DNA from: Sipunculus nudus
Lineage: Eukaryota > Annelida > Sipuncula > Golfingiida > Sipunculidae
Assembly: GCA_026874595.1 (NCBI GenBank)
Contig: CM049317.1
Location: 46,896,401 to 46,960,400 of the forward strand
Length of the DNA: 64,000 nucleotides
Direction: 5' to 3'
Shown piece by piece: positions 46,250-60,600 of the stretch. A program made the position numbers and the translations under genes. The first letter of the stretch is position 1; each line of letters opens with the position of its first letter. Under the pieces are notes generated by a model. It did no database searches and was not told where the DNA came from. It worked only from the letters and a program-made list of their open reading frames with translations.

Positions 46250-47640
46250 TAAACTTTGATAGATCGCAAAATTTGACAATTTGACGTGTTTGTGGACATG
46301 ATGTAATAATTGTAACCAAATATCATATAAACGGTTGCAGCCTGCAACACAAAATTTTTGAGGAATTTTGATCATGTGTAACATGTGATTTTGAGCTGCA
46401 GGTGGTGTCACCTATGAGAACCTACTTACTGCAGACCGAAATGGTCTTTTCTTCTTTTTACCCAAGACAAGTCATAGTGTGTTATCATTATGGCTTTAAT
46501 ATCATAGTTATCGCTTCCTTAGAGGATCGAAGGGGAAATAAAATGAATATGAATTCAATAGATTTTTTTTCGAAATGGCGTTTTCATGGAACATCAAATA
46601 TGGTTGATCGCAAAATTTGCCGATTTGATGTGTTTAAATGCATGATGTAATGTCTGTTAATAAATACTTCAAAAACGGCTACAGCCGTCAACGCCAAATT
46701 TAAAAGAAATATTGATGCGAATGCTTTGTTATTTTGAACTGAAGGTGGTGCCAGCTGAGTTGAACTACTTTTGTTATATTGTCCTCTTTTACCAAGAAAG
46801 GAAATGAGTATAAATATTCTGGCTGCCATGTCATAGTCAGGAACTGCTTTGAAAAGGGCAATAAAATAGCAGAAATTCAGTCACATTGTTTCAAAATGGC
46901 GTCTTTACGGAATCGATTTGAGGTCTATATACGAAGTCTATTACCAATATCTCTGGAAAATGCAGCCTTGCTCTAAGCTGTGTTTTTTTTTTAGCTACAG
47001 GGAATATTACCTTTATGGCCTACTTTCTGTGGCCCAAAGTGATCATTACTTTTTTACAAGATGAGAGATTAAGTGTTAATAATTTGACTTTCATTTCCTG
47101 CAGTTTCTCAGAGGAAGGGAAATAAAGTGACTTCATGCGGTCAAATTATTTTCAAAACGATGCCTTTATGGAAATACAAATTAGGCTGATCTCAAAATCT
47201 GCAAAGTTTAATAAGTTTATATGCATGATACCATGTCTGTTATCAAATATCTGACAAAAGGTTGCAGCCTTCGGCACCAAATTCCACAGGTATGATTACC
47301 ATGTGATTTTAAGCTGCAGGTGGCGCCTTCTTTGCTGATGTATTGTGCGACCCAAAAATATTTTCCCCACTTTTCTATACTCAAGTGAGAAAAGATTAAT
47401 AATTTAGCTTTCATACGGTGGTAACCAGTCCTGAAGGGCAAATGAAGCAAAAATTTTTCAGTTAAAATTGTTTCGAAAATCCGTTTTGGAAATTTAATTA
47501 TATTATTCAATTTGATTGTGTAAATACCATAGTGGCTCTCACCAAATATCTCAGAAAAAGCTGCAGTTATTATGTGGCTGTAAGTATGTGGCTGAAACGG
47601 TATTTTCACTTTCAATGTTTTCAATATTTCTTAATCGCCA
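46250..47640. repeat. Degenerate tandem array, unit about 310-340 bp
   Basis: Copies at about 46,258, 46,602 and 47,190, with a poorer one near 46,917, share GATCGCAAAATTTG, ATGCATGATGTAATGTCTGT, GGTTGCAGCC and AGCTGCAGGTGG(C/T)G(C/T). It belongs to the same stylistic group as the neighbouring arrays. Confidence 0.7.
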
Positions 47641-47904
47641 TCTGTCAGGCACACTATGGCAAAGAGTGAACATTAGACTCCTAGGTCTCTTGATCAGATA
47701 TTACATCGCATATGAAACAAACTTCAAACTTCAGAAAAAATCCAAAATCATTCAGATGTGACCAATACCTAATCAAGTTTGGAGACAAACAAGATACACT
47801 TCCCATATAAATCAGAAGTGGGAACCAGAACAGTTGTTTTAGATATTGCAGCGCATGTTTAATGTGTAAAATTAAGAATTAAAAAGTAATTATTACAAGT
47901 GGCT

Positions 47905-49310
47905 CATGGGCAATGACGCTTAGCTGAATTCAAGGAACCTTGAATAATGTGAAGAATTACTCCCAGAGTGCTCAAAATCATGCAGATGGCCAACAGTCCT
48001 CAGAAAACAGGTTATAGCACCCTTATTTAGGGTTTCCGAGAAGATTTTACCAGGAACTCCCTGGATACTAAGAAGTTTCTACGTTCAACTGATACAATTT
48101 GTGTGTATCCGACTTTCAGAATACTTTCTTTCACACAGCTTACAAAATATAGGTCAGAATGACCCGATTTCAGGTTCCCAAGAGGCTTTACAGGAACCCC
48201 CCTGGATCTTCATTAAATTAAAAGCTGCTAGGACCAGCTGTAACATATCTTGCAAACCAGTCTTATAGGGTGCTAAAAACATGTCTTTCACAGATCTTGC
48301 AGACTATAGGTCACAGTGACTTTATTTCAGATGTCCAAGGAGACTTTACACAAACCTCCCTTTACATTAAGAAAGACATTTCCAGATCAAACAGTTAAGA
48401 TCTGTGCCATGTCCGACTTTCTGGGTGCCAAAATTCGATTTTCTGCTCATAGCGCACAGAATATAGGTCATCGTGACCTAATATCAGGATTTAAAGGAGA
48501 CTTGCCAAGGACCTCCCCGGATCATGGGTGCCATATCTGAAGGTTCTAGGGCCAACAGCAGTTTTGTGTCCTGTTTGCCTGGGTGCTCATAATCATAGTT
48601 TCAGCCAGCTGCTCACAGAATACAGTTCACCATGACCTAGTTTCAGGTTTTCAAGATTAGCCCTAAATATCCCTGGTTGTGTTAGAAGATTCTAAACCTA
48701 TAGGATACAATTTGTGTCCTGCCTGAGTGTCTGGGTGCTCTTTTCCATATTTTTGGCCAGATGCTCGTAGAATATAGGTCACCATGACCAAGTTTCAGGT
48801 TTCTTAGGAGATTTATCTAGGACATCCCTGAATATCATGATAGAAGATTCTAAGCCAAATGGATACAATTTTTCCCCTTACCCTCTGGGTGCTCAAAATC
48901 ATGTTTTTGGCCCGTAGTTCGCAGAATATAGGCCACTATGACCTAATATCTGGTTTCCAAAGAAAATTTTATGGACGTCCATGGGTATTCAGTTAGAAGT
49001 GTTTAAGATTTTTTTGTGTGCCCCGTCACGGGTACTCAAAATCATCCTTTCGGCTCATAGTTACCAAAATATAGGTCACCATGACCTTATTCCAGGTTTC
49101 CGGGGAGATTTGCCTGGGACCTCCCTGAATATACAGATAGAAAATTCTAGGTCTAAGCGTTACGATTTGTGCCCTATTAACAGCTGGAGTGCTTCATTTG
49201 GTCGGTCTCAAAAATAGAGAAAAAAATGCGTAAATATTAAATTTGTGCCCTGTTGACGGATGAAGGGACGGCTGGATGGCCGGACAAAAAGTGATCATTA
49301 AAGTTAGACC
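47905..49310. repeat. Tandem-core array, unit about 155 bp
   Basis: Seven or more units marked by AATATAGGTCACCATGACC at about 48,150, 48,306, 48,464, 48,623, 48,773, 48,928 and 49,071. The array opens with AATGACGCTTAGCTGAATTC (compare 38,553) and closes with an ACGGCTGGATGGCCGG-type stretch. Each unit includes the TTTCNAGGAGA and GATTCTAGGTCCAA modules also found in the 339-bp units. Confidence 0.75.
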
Positions 49311-49724
49311 ACAAAGTATACAGGTCAGAAGACCACACTTCCTATTTAAATTAAAAGTGGATGAGCAATAGTTTTTGAGATATCGCATTTGAAATGTAGA
49401 ATTTAGAATAAATAAAATCATAAAAATAATTTAAGTATGACCAAAACTTGATTAGCTCTGGAGATCCATACGATAAACCTGCCATTATAATTAGAAGTAT
49501 ATCAAAGTAAATCTTTTTTATATAATGCTGCACATATAAATTGTTTAAGGATGGATGGACTGACTGACAGACAGACCAAGCTTGTCACCATATTTCCACT
49601 TCACTTAGTTGGGAAATAATAAACCTAATGAGCAATTGGTAATAAATAACCATGTTTCCGATTTTGTAGCAGACCAACAGTCTGAGGCAGTCTATAGAAT
49701 GCTACTAAGAAACAAATAAAACCA

Positions 49725-49742
49725 TTTATTCCTGCATTTATT
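49725..49742 (-). promoter_or_regulatory. Candidate SPAG16 polyadenylation signals
   Basis: Two minus-strand AATAAA motifs at 49,725-49,730 and 49,737-49,742 are the first downstream of the SPAG16 stop. They imply a 3' UTR of about 1.75 kb. Confidence 0.45.
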
Positions 49743-51496
49743 CTGGCATTACTATGACAAGAGGAGAATTTGGCACATTATTTTAATAACAGAGATATTT
49801 ACAGTAACATGGTAACTGATATACATAAACATTATGATTAAACATAATTTACCAAATTTATCTGCCAACAGCTTGGGCATTCACACAAATATTTCTGCTT
49901 ATAAATGACAGCCTTACACCAAATTAAGCGCTGACATGTTTGAGCTCTTGTAACATCCTGTTGACAGGATATCAAACCAGTGATTAAATGTAAAGACTAC
50001 AAAAAAGCCAAAAACCTGTTGGCATGTGACAGGGAGAGAGTTCTGGAAGTTAAATGATGACTTAAAACCACCAGGTCTTCCTCCAGTACTGTTTAGTTCA
50101 AAATTAGTTCAACTGCCATCCCTAAGAAAACTGCTTTCCATACATCATGCTGCAGCAGACAAATGACACTATACTGTTGGTTAATCCATGTAGATATACT
50201 TGCATTAAATAATGAGAATAAAAAGTGCATAATCTTACCAGTATTAAAAATTCAGCATGAAATATCCTTCACTGCCTAAATGTAAAGCAAACTAACTAGT
50301 ATTTGTCATATTTAGACAAAGGATCCATTTCTTATGTAAACTCCCCGGACACATGCAAATGCTTCATCTGTGGCACCAAAACAGTAATTATAAATATCTG
50401 CAGAAATATCCAGAAGTAGATCCTGGTATCCAATGATGCTACAGTTAGTAACAGGATCATGATTTTCCATGATGTAGTTCTAACAAAGTGAATACTGAAA
50501 TTAAAACTAAAACTCTGAATTTATATAATGGTACAGCTGCATGGTAATTACACTGTACAGGAGTGTTCTGATCCTGAATGTCTTTACACAGGCAATGAAA
50601 GGTACAACAGTAATATCTTCCAAAATTGTTTTATCATTATTACAGTTGTGCAACAGTTACCAATTCCCAGACTTTTACATCATTACAGTTGTACAACAGT
50701 AACTTCTTCCCAGCTTTTTTTACATTATTACAGTTGTAAAACAGTTACCAATTCCCAGACTTTTACATCATTACAGTTGTACAACAGTAACTTCTTCCCA
50801 GCTTTTTTTACATTATTACAGTTGTAAAACAGTTACCAATTCCCAGACTTTTACATCATTACAGTTGTACAACAGTAACTTCTTCCCAGCTTTTTTTACA
50901 TTATTACAGTTGTAAAACAGTTACCAATTCCCAGACTTTTACATCATTACAGTTGTACAACAGTAACTTCTTCCCAATTTTTTTCCATTATCACAGTTAT
51001 ACAACAGTAACCTCTTCCCATTTTTTTTTTACATTATCACAGTTATACAACAGTAACCTCTTCCCAGATTTTTAACTTCATTACAGTTGAACACAGTATC
51101 ATCCTATTTGATACTTTTGACCTTTCTACAGTTGTAAAGTTTTCTGTTCCTTTAAGTTTTGCATTATTTCAGTTGTACAACTGTTTCCTCTTCCCAGATT
51201 TACACATTATAATAGTCATACAACAGTATCACCTTACTGGATTCATTTGACCTTTTTCAGTTGTACAAGATTAACATCTTCCATAACTTTTGTGTACATT
51301 TGCAAAGTGCTACAACAATATCCTCTCCAAGGCTGATTTCACACTGGTTCAGTTGTACAACAGTATCTCCCTACACTGTATTTATCCAAATCCCAAATGT
51401 AAGAAAGGACATTTAATTCACACACACTATATACAATAGTATAGCTGTGATCCTTGTAAACAGTATATATACAGTGTTAGATTCACATGGCCCTGA
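49743..51496 (-). other. Probable SPAG16 3' UTR
   Basis: Lies between the stop codon and the first AATAAA pair. It contains the 88-bp tandem array but no transposon ends. Confidence 0.4.
50605..51075. repeat. Tandem repeat, 88-bp unit made of two 44-bp half-units
   Basis: ATTACAGTTGTACAACAGTA and ATTACAGTTGTAAAACAGTT half-units alternate, each followed by CTTCTTCCCAG or CCAATTCCCAG. GTACAACAGT recurs at 50,691, 50,779 and 50,867. More diverged half-units trail to about 51,370. Confidence 0.9.
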
Positions 51497-51607
51497 CTAT
51501 GACCAGATCCTAACAGTGAGGTCACTTCCTCCAGAAACGAGGAACTCTCCGGCTCGGTCAAACACCACACACTGTACAGCATCCTCATGTCCAACCAGGT
51601 TCGTGGT
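51497..51607 (-). CDS. SPAG16: SPAG16 exon k: WD repeat 7 and stop
   Basis: 111 nt, acceptor TGTTTCAG. It encodes LVGHEDAVQCVVFDRAGEFL and VSGGSDLTVRIWS, then TAG at 51,497-51,499. Confidence 0.92.
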   Translation of the reverse strand, partial: TTNLVGHEDAVQCVVFDRAGEFLVSGGSDLTVRIWS

Positions 51608-54600
51608 CTGAAACAGAAACATCAAGTCTTTTATTCAAAAGGATTTAGATCAGAATGTGGAGTCATTCTTACAAAATTCATTGATTTTAAATTGGGCTGC
51701 ATATTATTCTGATTTGACACAGGAACTCTTAACTTATTTTTTTACACGGATTGCACAAATAGTAATTTAAAGTGATCACGGCACTCTCCATGGCTAAGAT
51801 GATGGTGTTCAGTAGTCTGTAGATGTTGAGGAAACTGAATAACCCAGAGAAAACCACTGGCCTTCGTTGGGCAACAAAAACTGACTCTCAAAGCCATGCC
51901 AGGGTTTGAACCAACGGAGAGTGAAGTTTTAAGGGGCTGATATGAGGTGGTTTCCCAACACAATTTTTACCCTGGAAAATTATTAAATTGATGCTGGCAT
52001 CATATGAACACAGGAAAACATTTTCTAGACATACAGGTCCTCTTGCTGTTACATTTAGGGTCACAATTAGACCCTCCAAAAAGAGGATATGAGGCTTAAT
52101 TATGCTAGGTGTGTACAGAAACATTAAGAAAATTGGACAATTTGCAAATAACAATGAATCAATATGGGATCTCCCTACTGACTGATTGTACCCAATTAAC
52201 TCATCCAATACAAATAAACATCTCACAAAAAAGTCTGGCCTAATATGAGCCTGGCTTAATCAGAAAACATCAAATTACTTACCTGGGGTAAGAAATTGTA
52301 GTATGAATTTCAAATGTAGTATGAATACAACTGAATAAGATGTTATTATCAAACACGGTCCAGAGTCTGTATTTTAAAAGCTACAATGCATGTTAGGAGC
52401 ATTTGATATTCTACAGTCACATATACCCACATATATCCACACAAGCAGGCATTGCAGATGTATTGTTTGAGCATTGACTGTTAGTTATTTGTTTCAGCAG
52501 GTATTTATAATACAGCAAACATACCTTTCCATTAGCAACTTCATACATGTGTATGGTTCCATCATTACTGGCAACAGCAAGAACTTGTCCTGAGAGCAAA
52601 ATAAATATTTAATACATCACATGACACACATCAACATATAAATGTTGATATATCGATATCAACAGCTATCAACATATCAATAAGAACAGTCTGTTACAAA
52701 TGGCCTCTGGTCTTTGACATCAAATGGCATAATGTGATGGTAAAGTGTAGATGTGTAACATCTTAACTCAAAGAGTGTAGCCCCCACAATGCTCCTACCT
52801 GCTGGCTATATATGTATACATACTTGTAGCTTCAGTATGGTATTTTATGAAAATACATTTGGAAAATGACTGGAATTAAATAACTTATGAAGAAACATGA
52901 TAAAGGTCATCTAGTATTTCTAAATGTGCTATTATTAATGATTTATGATTACTATGATTTACACTTGGAAAGAACATTTGGTCTATTTCTTTCACAATAA
53001 TCCAGATGTGAAACAGTGAATATTGTTAAACTTAGAAAAGATTTAATAATGGTGACTGGTGATGTTAATAATAATGCCAGTGCTGCACTGTAGAATAGTT
53101 TTCATAACGTGTTGCTTTGTGCAAACATGAATATTTGTATGAAAGAATAACTTCAATAACAAGAAGTAAAATTATGTGCAAAACACAAATGGACTGACCA
53201 TTCATGCCAAGGCCAGTTTTGTACAGAGTGCATGTACTTTGTGTCTACTTGATACAGTCACACTATATCTTACGTTTCTTTGCTTCAGAGAAAAATAAAT
53301 TGCAAAATGAAACAAAAAATTCAGATGTTAGTAACACTAATGAAAATGTATATTTTATGATATTTAATGAACTGACAAATTGCTCTAAACAGAGTAAATG
53401 ACATGGTTACGGGCCTGCAAGAACTGAACAATAAGGTTTTCATATCTGGGTGATTGTTTTACTGAGGGGGGTGGTTGGCATGATGCACATAAACATACCA
53501 TGAATAAATGCATTATTGTATTAAAAACCATGCCATGCTAGAAAGTGGTGACAACCAGAGACAGATTTCTAGTATGGTTTGTGAGTTCACATGTATTCTC
53601 TTGGGTTAAATCATTACTTGTAGCACAATGATAAAATTATTGGAATATTAATGCAACAGGATGGATGACCATTGCAGTACATGCAGTACATTTTCTTGAA
53701 TGGCTTGTATCATTCAAGTCAAGCTTACCAGTCCAATATAATTGCCTACTGAGTTGTGTATTCACAGCTAGTTGTATAATCAATGTGATATCAATGGTGC
53801 AAACACAAACCATGATGTATGATGTAGGATAAAACAAACATGTATCACAGACACAGCCCATGTTATAATAATATGCCGATTCATTTTCAATAAAATGAAT
53901 ATTCATACACTGACCTGATGGGTCAAATGCCACCCTATTTGCTGGGTGAGGACCAATATCAATGCTGGCCATGGGAGCGACAGTCCGGACATCCCAGAGT
54001 TTGACCATGCCGTACGAGTCACATGATGCAATTGTGTCTCCCTGTGATGAAAATATAGCGTACATTGTAAAATAAATATTACTGACTGACTTGCTGTCAT
54101 CAAAGTCATTAAATTAATAGATTCTTTATAAATAAATACATTTTTCTAGAAGTGTTTTTTTTTCAAAATTCTGTATATCTATTAACAGACTGAAGTACAT
54201 AATTTTGATATTATGATGGATTTTATCATGAATCTGCCTATCAAAGATGGTAAAAAACCTGTTTCTTTTCAGACTCCTGCAAAAGGCATAGGTAACCTAA
54301 CTGTAGGAATCCTAGAAGATCTGGTCATACCTGTATGTGGATATTAAACTAGAGCTTTCCAGCAAAAAGCAGTTAAGATCTGGGCCCTATGAAAGATGGC
54401 CCTGCAACAGACAATGGGCCATTCCTAAAGCTCAGATGATTTTCAGTCAGCTGAGCTGAAAGAGGTAATAGGTGTTTACATTTTGGAAGTTGACAAATAC
54501 TGTAAAAACTTGCCTGTGTATTTGTTTTTAAAATGCCACTGACAGAATGCTAACAAACTGGGCTGAAAGGTCTACGCCAGTCCAGGTTTATTATTACTGA

Positions 54601-57600
54601 GCACTTGTGTCCATAATTTGGACTCAAGTACTTGTGTGTACATGCAAATCTGAAAATCACTGCAAACCACGTCTATATTTATATATTACTGTGGGAGTTC
54701 AAATCAAACCTATGCTACTAAAATTAAGAGGTTTGTCAAATGACACTTTGTATCTTTTGCTACACTGTGATAAAAACCAATCAAATATAAAATGTCTCCC
54801 TTCATGCTTAGCAGTTTCTTGTGGGCTGCAACCTAGCACTCCAACAAGTCAATTTATACCTATTTTCATCAGCAAACCAATGCCCATTTATATTTTTTAA
54901 AGTTGCTATGGCAACCAGTACTCAAGTCCAATTTGGGTATTGTGTACCGAGTACTCTTGTGGTACATTTGGTACCAGTTTCCGCTGTACTAACATGTGTA
55001 AGAAAATCAGGTTAATACTAAGCAGAATAATAACAGGTTAATGTGACCCAGGATGTGGACTGAACTTTGCGATGTGGATGTCATGTTGATCTTCACTTAC
55101 CTTGAGGTTGAAGATGACGTGGTTCACAGAGTGCATGTGTCCGTAGAACGTCTGAGCACAAAGACCCTACATGAAAACAGAACAGTTGTAGATCTATCTA
55201 TATATAAAGACTGGAGTCCATGTTAAGTGTTTGATTTTCATATCAAAAGGCAGCATAAAAATCCCACTCTATTTTGTCAGTTCTTCCTTTTCTTCTAGCC
55301 ATATATATCGTGATGCTAATGTACAGTGCTTGATATGAATGGTTAATCACTTGCCTTGGGCAAGTTAAAGTTCCAGAAAAAGATCAGCTCCTTCTGACCT
55401 GACTGTGCAAGGGGGGCATGACATTAACATTTACCAAAAGGAGTGAATCTTAGCTAATTTCTTCTATTTACAGGTTTCTATTTTGGAGAAATTCAATCAT
55501 AAAGACAATTTTTTATCATAGTTACCTGTGCATTTGTCTGTTCAAAAAATGAGAACATGCAGTATTAACAAACAAATACTTGAGCATTTTTATTGTCTAA
55601 CATGAGTAATGAATGCAACTCAATCATGTGGGACACACCTTATGTTCCTCCCTGATAACACTGATTTTGTGGGGCAAATAAAAATTCATGTGGGCAAGTA
55701 TAAGCCAGATATTACTTGTCCTACTGGGCAAGTATCAAAAGTTATTGTTAATTTCTGCATATGTTCATAGTTTTAATCCTTTTTTTAACAGAAAATCTTT
55801 AATTCTCTGTTCTTTTCAAATGTGTATAGTTATGAACAACTTCTGGGTGCTTAATTTTATGAACTGACACAAGCAGTGAATGTGCTTACTTACATTACAA
55901 GTATGTTTATAATTATGCACCATAATATGTGTATATGAGTTATTATGTGTGCTCAAGTGCTAATTTGATTTATGTTGCTGATCAAAATGAAAAACATCAA
56001 TGTAACATTTACAGCATTTTTAATAGCATACAGATTTGACACTGATGATATATTTATAGCATATTTAAATTTGAGTTTTCAAGGATGTTTTCTGATCTAT
56101 AAATACTATTTACAAAGAATTACAGGAGTAACTCTGGTCTTAGACCGTGAGTACCGGACATACTTACTGTGCGAGCATCCCAGAGAGACACAGTCTTATC
56201 TGCAGAACAGCTGATCAACGTGTTAGAGAAAGGAAGGAACTGTATGCTGTTTACAGAGTCAGCATGGCCCCGCAAGGTGTACCTGCATCTCAAGCTAAAA
56301 CAAGTCACAACAGGTGTTTCATGTCACCTTGTATTGACAGCAGATTCATCAAATTACCAATAATTATTACATCACAGCAATAACAAAAACCTACATTGTA
56401 TTTAAATAGCTTATACTAGTATTTAAAATTATAACAAAATTCTTATTTTCTTCAAGTTAAAAGATACGTATAAAGCAGACATGTAAAAAGAACCTCAGCA
56501 TCAGTGATCAGTGAAACTCAGCAAATCAGGTATCTATATATCTGAAACCTCCTAAACGTAAGATCAACATTGCAGAGATTATGTTAAGATCTACTCATAA
56601 AACAGTCCACTGCTATTTTTAATCTACAGATCTCTATCAGTAGATAGTCCTCTTAACATTTTCTAAAAAAAAAAAAAAAAACTTGGAAACAATATGTATC
56701 TAGCACTGCACTTGCCTGTTGAGATCCCAGACTTTAGATGTGTTGTCCATGGAACAAGAGGCCAGGAAATCTCCACAAGAGTGCCAGCTGCATCCCCACA
56801 CTGTTAAGTAAATTAACCACAAAAGAAAATAAGATTAACCTGGGAAAGTTATGTACAATTCTGTCAACAGAATCTATTTGTGCAATCATGTGTAAAAAAT
56901 AACCCAAACTGAGAAAATGTTAGAATTTTTTAATAACTGGATCAAAATACACTTGTATACATATTGTATTTACAATGTGCTCAATATCTAACCATTTATG
57001 GAATTTTAAATTATTAAAGTTAAATTAAAAAAAGGTTGTTTTATTTATTAAATAATACTTTTAATGTAAAATTTACAATATATATATAAATATAAAAACA
57101 TATATTATTCATTTATTCAGCATTATATGATTACTGATCTGACAAACATACAAGAAAAACAACTTTTGCAAAGTGGCCACACAGGGGCTGACTGGGGTGG
57201 ACAAAAAGGCCCAGGAACAGGACTTGAGTGAAAGTGCCATGATCCCTGGCTGTAAAATGAACCTAGATATACATATACTTTATAAAAAAAGGCCCAAGCA
57301 CAGATGTGTGAACTGTCTTTCAGCTGTACTAAAATGTAACTAATGTAAGTAGTTTTTACTCAGAGAAACATAGACTTGGTAGGATCTCGTACAAAACCCC
57401 TGATTCTTACCTGCATGTGTATGGTCAGTGAATGTATGCACACACTCAGCTTTGGCGAAGTCCCAAACTTTCACAGTTGTATCCCCACTGGCTGTGGCAA
57501 GCTTGGCACCTCTGTCAAATCAATTATAACACAAGCAAACATGAAGAGGAATATCACAAAATTCACAGTTAAAAGTGAGAAATATGCATTGTCAATATTA

Positions 57601-60600
57601 ATGATACAGTTAAGGCTGAAAGGAGTACTCGAGTACTCGAGTCCGGGTAATACTTACCAAGTACTCGAGTCCAACATTTGGACTCAAGTACTTGTGTATG
57701 TACATACATATCTGAATATCACTGCAAATTTACGGGCAGTCTGTAGGCCTATTTATTCATTATTGTAGCCTGGCATAGGGCTCTAAACAAATGCTAGTCA
57801 AATTAACAGAGGTCTTGTAATGACATATATCTATTCCTTCATTGGGATATAGTTAAGCCGTCACAAAGTCAAATTTATGCATATTTTGCCTCCTTAAAGA
57901 AATGTCCGTTTTATCTTTACAGCGTTGCCATGGTAACGAGTACTCGAGTCCGAGTCGGGTAATGCCTGTTGGGTACTCGCGTCCAAAATTTTGTACCTGT
58001 TTCAGCCCTAGATACAGTATAACCTGTTGATTTTATTGTTGAGAAAAAAAGTTAGGATGACATGTAAGGATGGACATGTTAGTGAAATATAATCTCAAAT
58101 TATTATGTCATATAATGGGTAGAATTGGCTGCTTGAAAATTTTCAAGAAATTTCCTTCTGCATTTGTTTTTGTGAAACTGCAATCATGTTCAACAGTGCA
58201 TGTGTAAGATGCAGGGACCAGACTGGCTAAACACAATATAACATAAAGGATCTGCATAATTAAATGACCTGTCATGAGTTCATGTTCAGATCTGGCAAAC
58301 AGAGAGCTTCTCACAAATACACAAGTAAAAAATTATACTTGTTATTGCTTCTACCAGGAGGGTTTGCCTTTTGCATGTGTTTGTGTCTGTTCACAACACA
58401 GCTCACACAATCATACACATAATCTCATGTTATTTTCAGGGCATTTCAGAAATGGGCCAATGAGGAATCATTTAGATATTAGTGTGGATCCAGCCAATGA
58501 TTGGGATTCAAGAACCTCATCAAGAAATATTCACTTTTGCATGAATGAACCTGGGAATATGGACCAAATAAGTGAACGGAAACACAATTTTGGGAACATT
58601 CAACAATAGGCACATGGCAGAGGCTTACATTCCACAGAACGCAGTTTTCTAGTTGTTCACCGAATGGTGGGATTAACAATAACCCCTGCCAGTATTGTTA
58701 TTTTTTATAAGAAGCTCACTATAAAGGCTACATGACACAAACATGAAACTGCACAAACAGTGAAATGTTAATGAACATTACGTTGGATGGAAATCACAGT
58801 CGGCAACCCAGTCCGTGTGTCCTTCTCCTGTCATGATGATGTCACCACTGGGCACCGCCCACATCTTCCAGGTTGTGTCGTCACTGGTTGAAGCAAGCAC
58901 ATGCTTTCGAGGATGCAGAGCGACACTAACAAAAAAAAGTAAAGTGAAAAATATAAAGAAATACAAGGAGCGTAGATTATTTAAAATAAACTTTAAAATA
59001 AGGGGAGAAAAAGATAATGAATGTGTTATTTCCATACTTTTACTGGTAACTGAAGATTGCTGTTAAATTGCCTTATATGAATATCATGTGTTGTTATGAT
59101 GTGGTCAGGATACATCATGTGAAAATGTAGAAAGATGAGAAAATAAATTTGTTTCAGACCAAACTATAAATCAATCCAAAGATAATGCAAGATAATCATC
59201 TTCTGATCATGAAAATATGCTCATGCCCTCCTATGGTTTTCTGGTTAATGGGCTTAGGTAATGCTGACAAAGATCACTGTTTGAACGGGTGACCACCAGG
59301 TTACTGCAGCAAAGCCTGTCTTAGAACTTGAAAATAGTGTGCTTTTTTTCAGCATTTTTATATAACCAGTGTCAGGTACGAAACAGGGAGAAACATGTGC
59401 CATCACCTTATTCAATGTTGTTCAGAAGGAAATGCCTTTCATTAAAACACCTGAAATTACTTACCTTATTCTCATATCTGTTAAACATGCAACAAACCTA
59501 CCTGCTGACTGCGTGACTGTGAGCCTGGAAGGTGTTGGAGAGACGGAAACCTCCTGTTCTGGTCAGGTGACCTGGTGGTCCCCGCACTTGAGCAAGATGT
59601 GGATTAACACCAGTGTCAATGGGGAACTCTGTGTCCTATAGGTATAAAGAGGGGCCACTGAGAGAGGTCTTATAATACAATTATAAATGATAATACTGTT
59701 CATAAGAACTGATACATAGACATTTTGGCATCGGTTTCCCCCTGATTATAATATAGAGGCACTGTTGTGAACACACATACATTAAGACATGAAAAAAATC
59801 CAGCAGGCTCACAATGACATCTAAAGGGGCCTAATCATTTATCTGACCTTTAAAAACTAAAGGTAATCCCTTGGAGCTTTTATAAAATAGACCAAAAACG
59901 TGAATATCACTGCACACAGGCTGCTTGTTTTGTTTATATAAGTGTTTATAATATGTTGGGGTCCACCAAAATAACCATAACAAATTTAACAAGGGTATTT
60001 GGTGGCATATGACCTTTCTACCTCCGTATATATGCAACCTACCACCTTAGGTTACATGTTTTTCCCATTTGTCAACTTTGCTCAAGTTCATACATCCTTC
60101 AGGGAGGCATTATAAGAACTTTTCATAACCAGAATTATCCTCAGATCATTAATGTATACACAGAGGAAGCCAGAAATCACATAAATTCTTTTTCAAAAGG
60201 TAGGTGGGCATCTTTAAACTTCTGATGTGGAGGTCACATTTGCTTTAACCATTCCAGTTATCCACTGCTGGCAATGGCTGTCGCTGCCATATATCACTGT
60301 CAGGGCACTAGCACTGAGCCGAGATGTTCTGATCAATGAGTAAAGGGTAATGCAGATTTAGATACATATTTTGAACTTTGTATTCATTGCCAATGACTGT
60401 TAATGACACAACTTTTATTTAGCAATAAGGCAGCTCCCCCCCCCTAAATTCCCATGATTTATGTTCAAACCAGATTTGGAAATTTCTGTCCTTCAAAGCA
60501 CTGAAGACAGCCCACAAAGAACAGTAACTGCCATAATCATTTTGTAAAAAGCTTGCTTATAGGAGAACTGCCAGCATGTCCAACAGACTATATAACTTCT

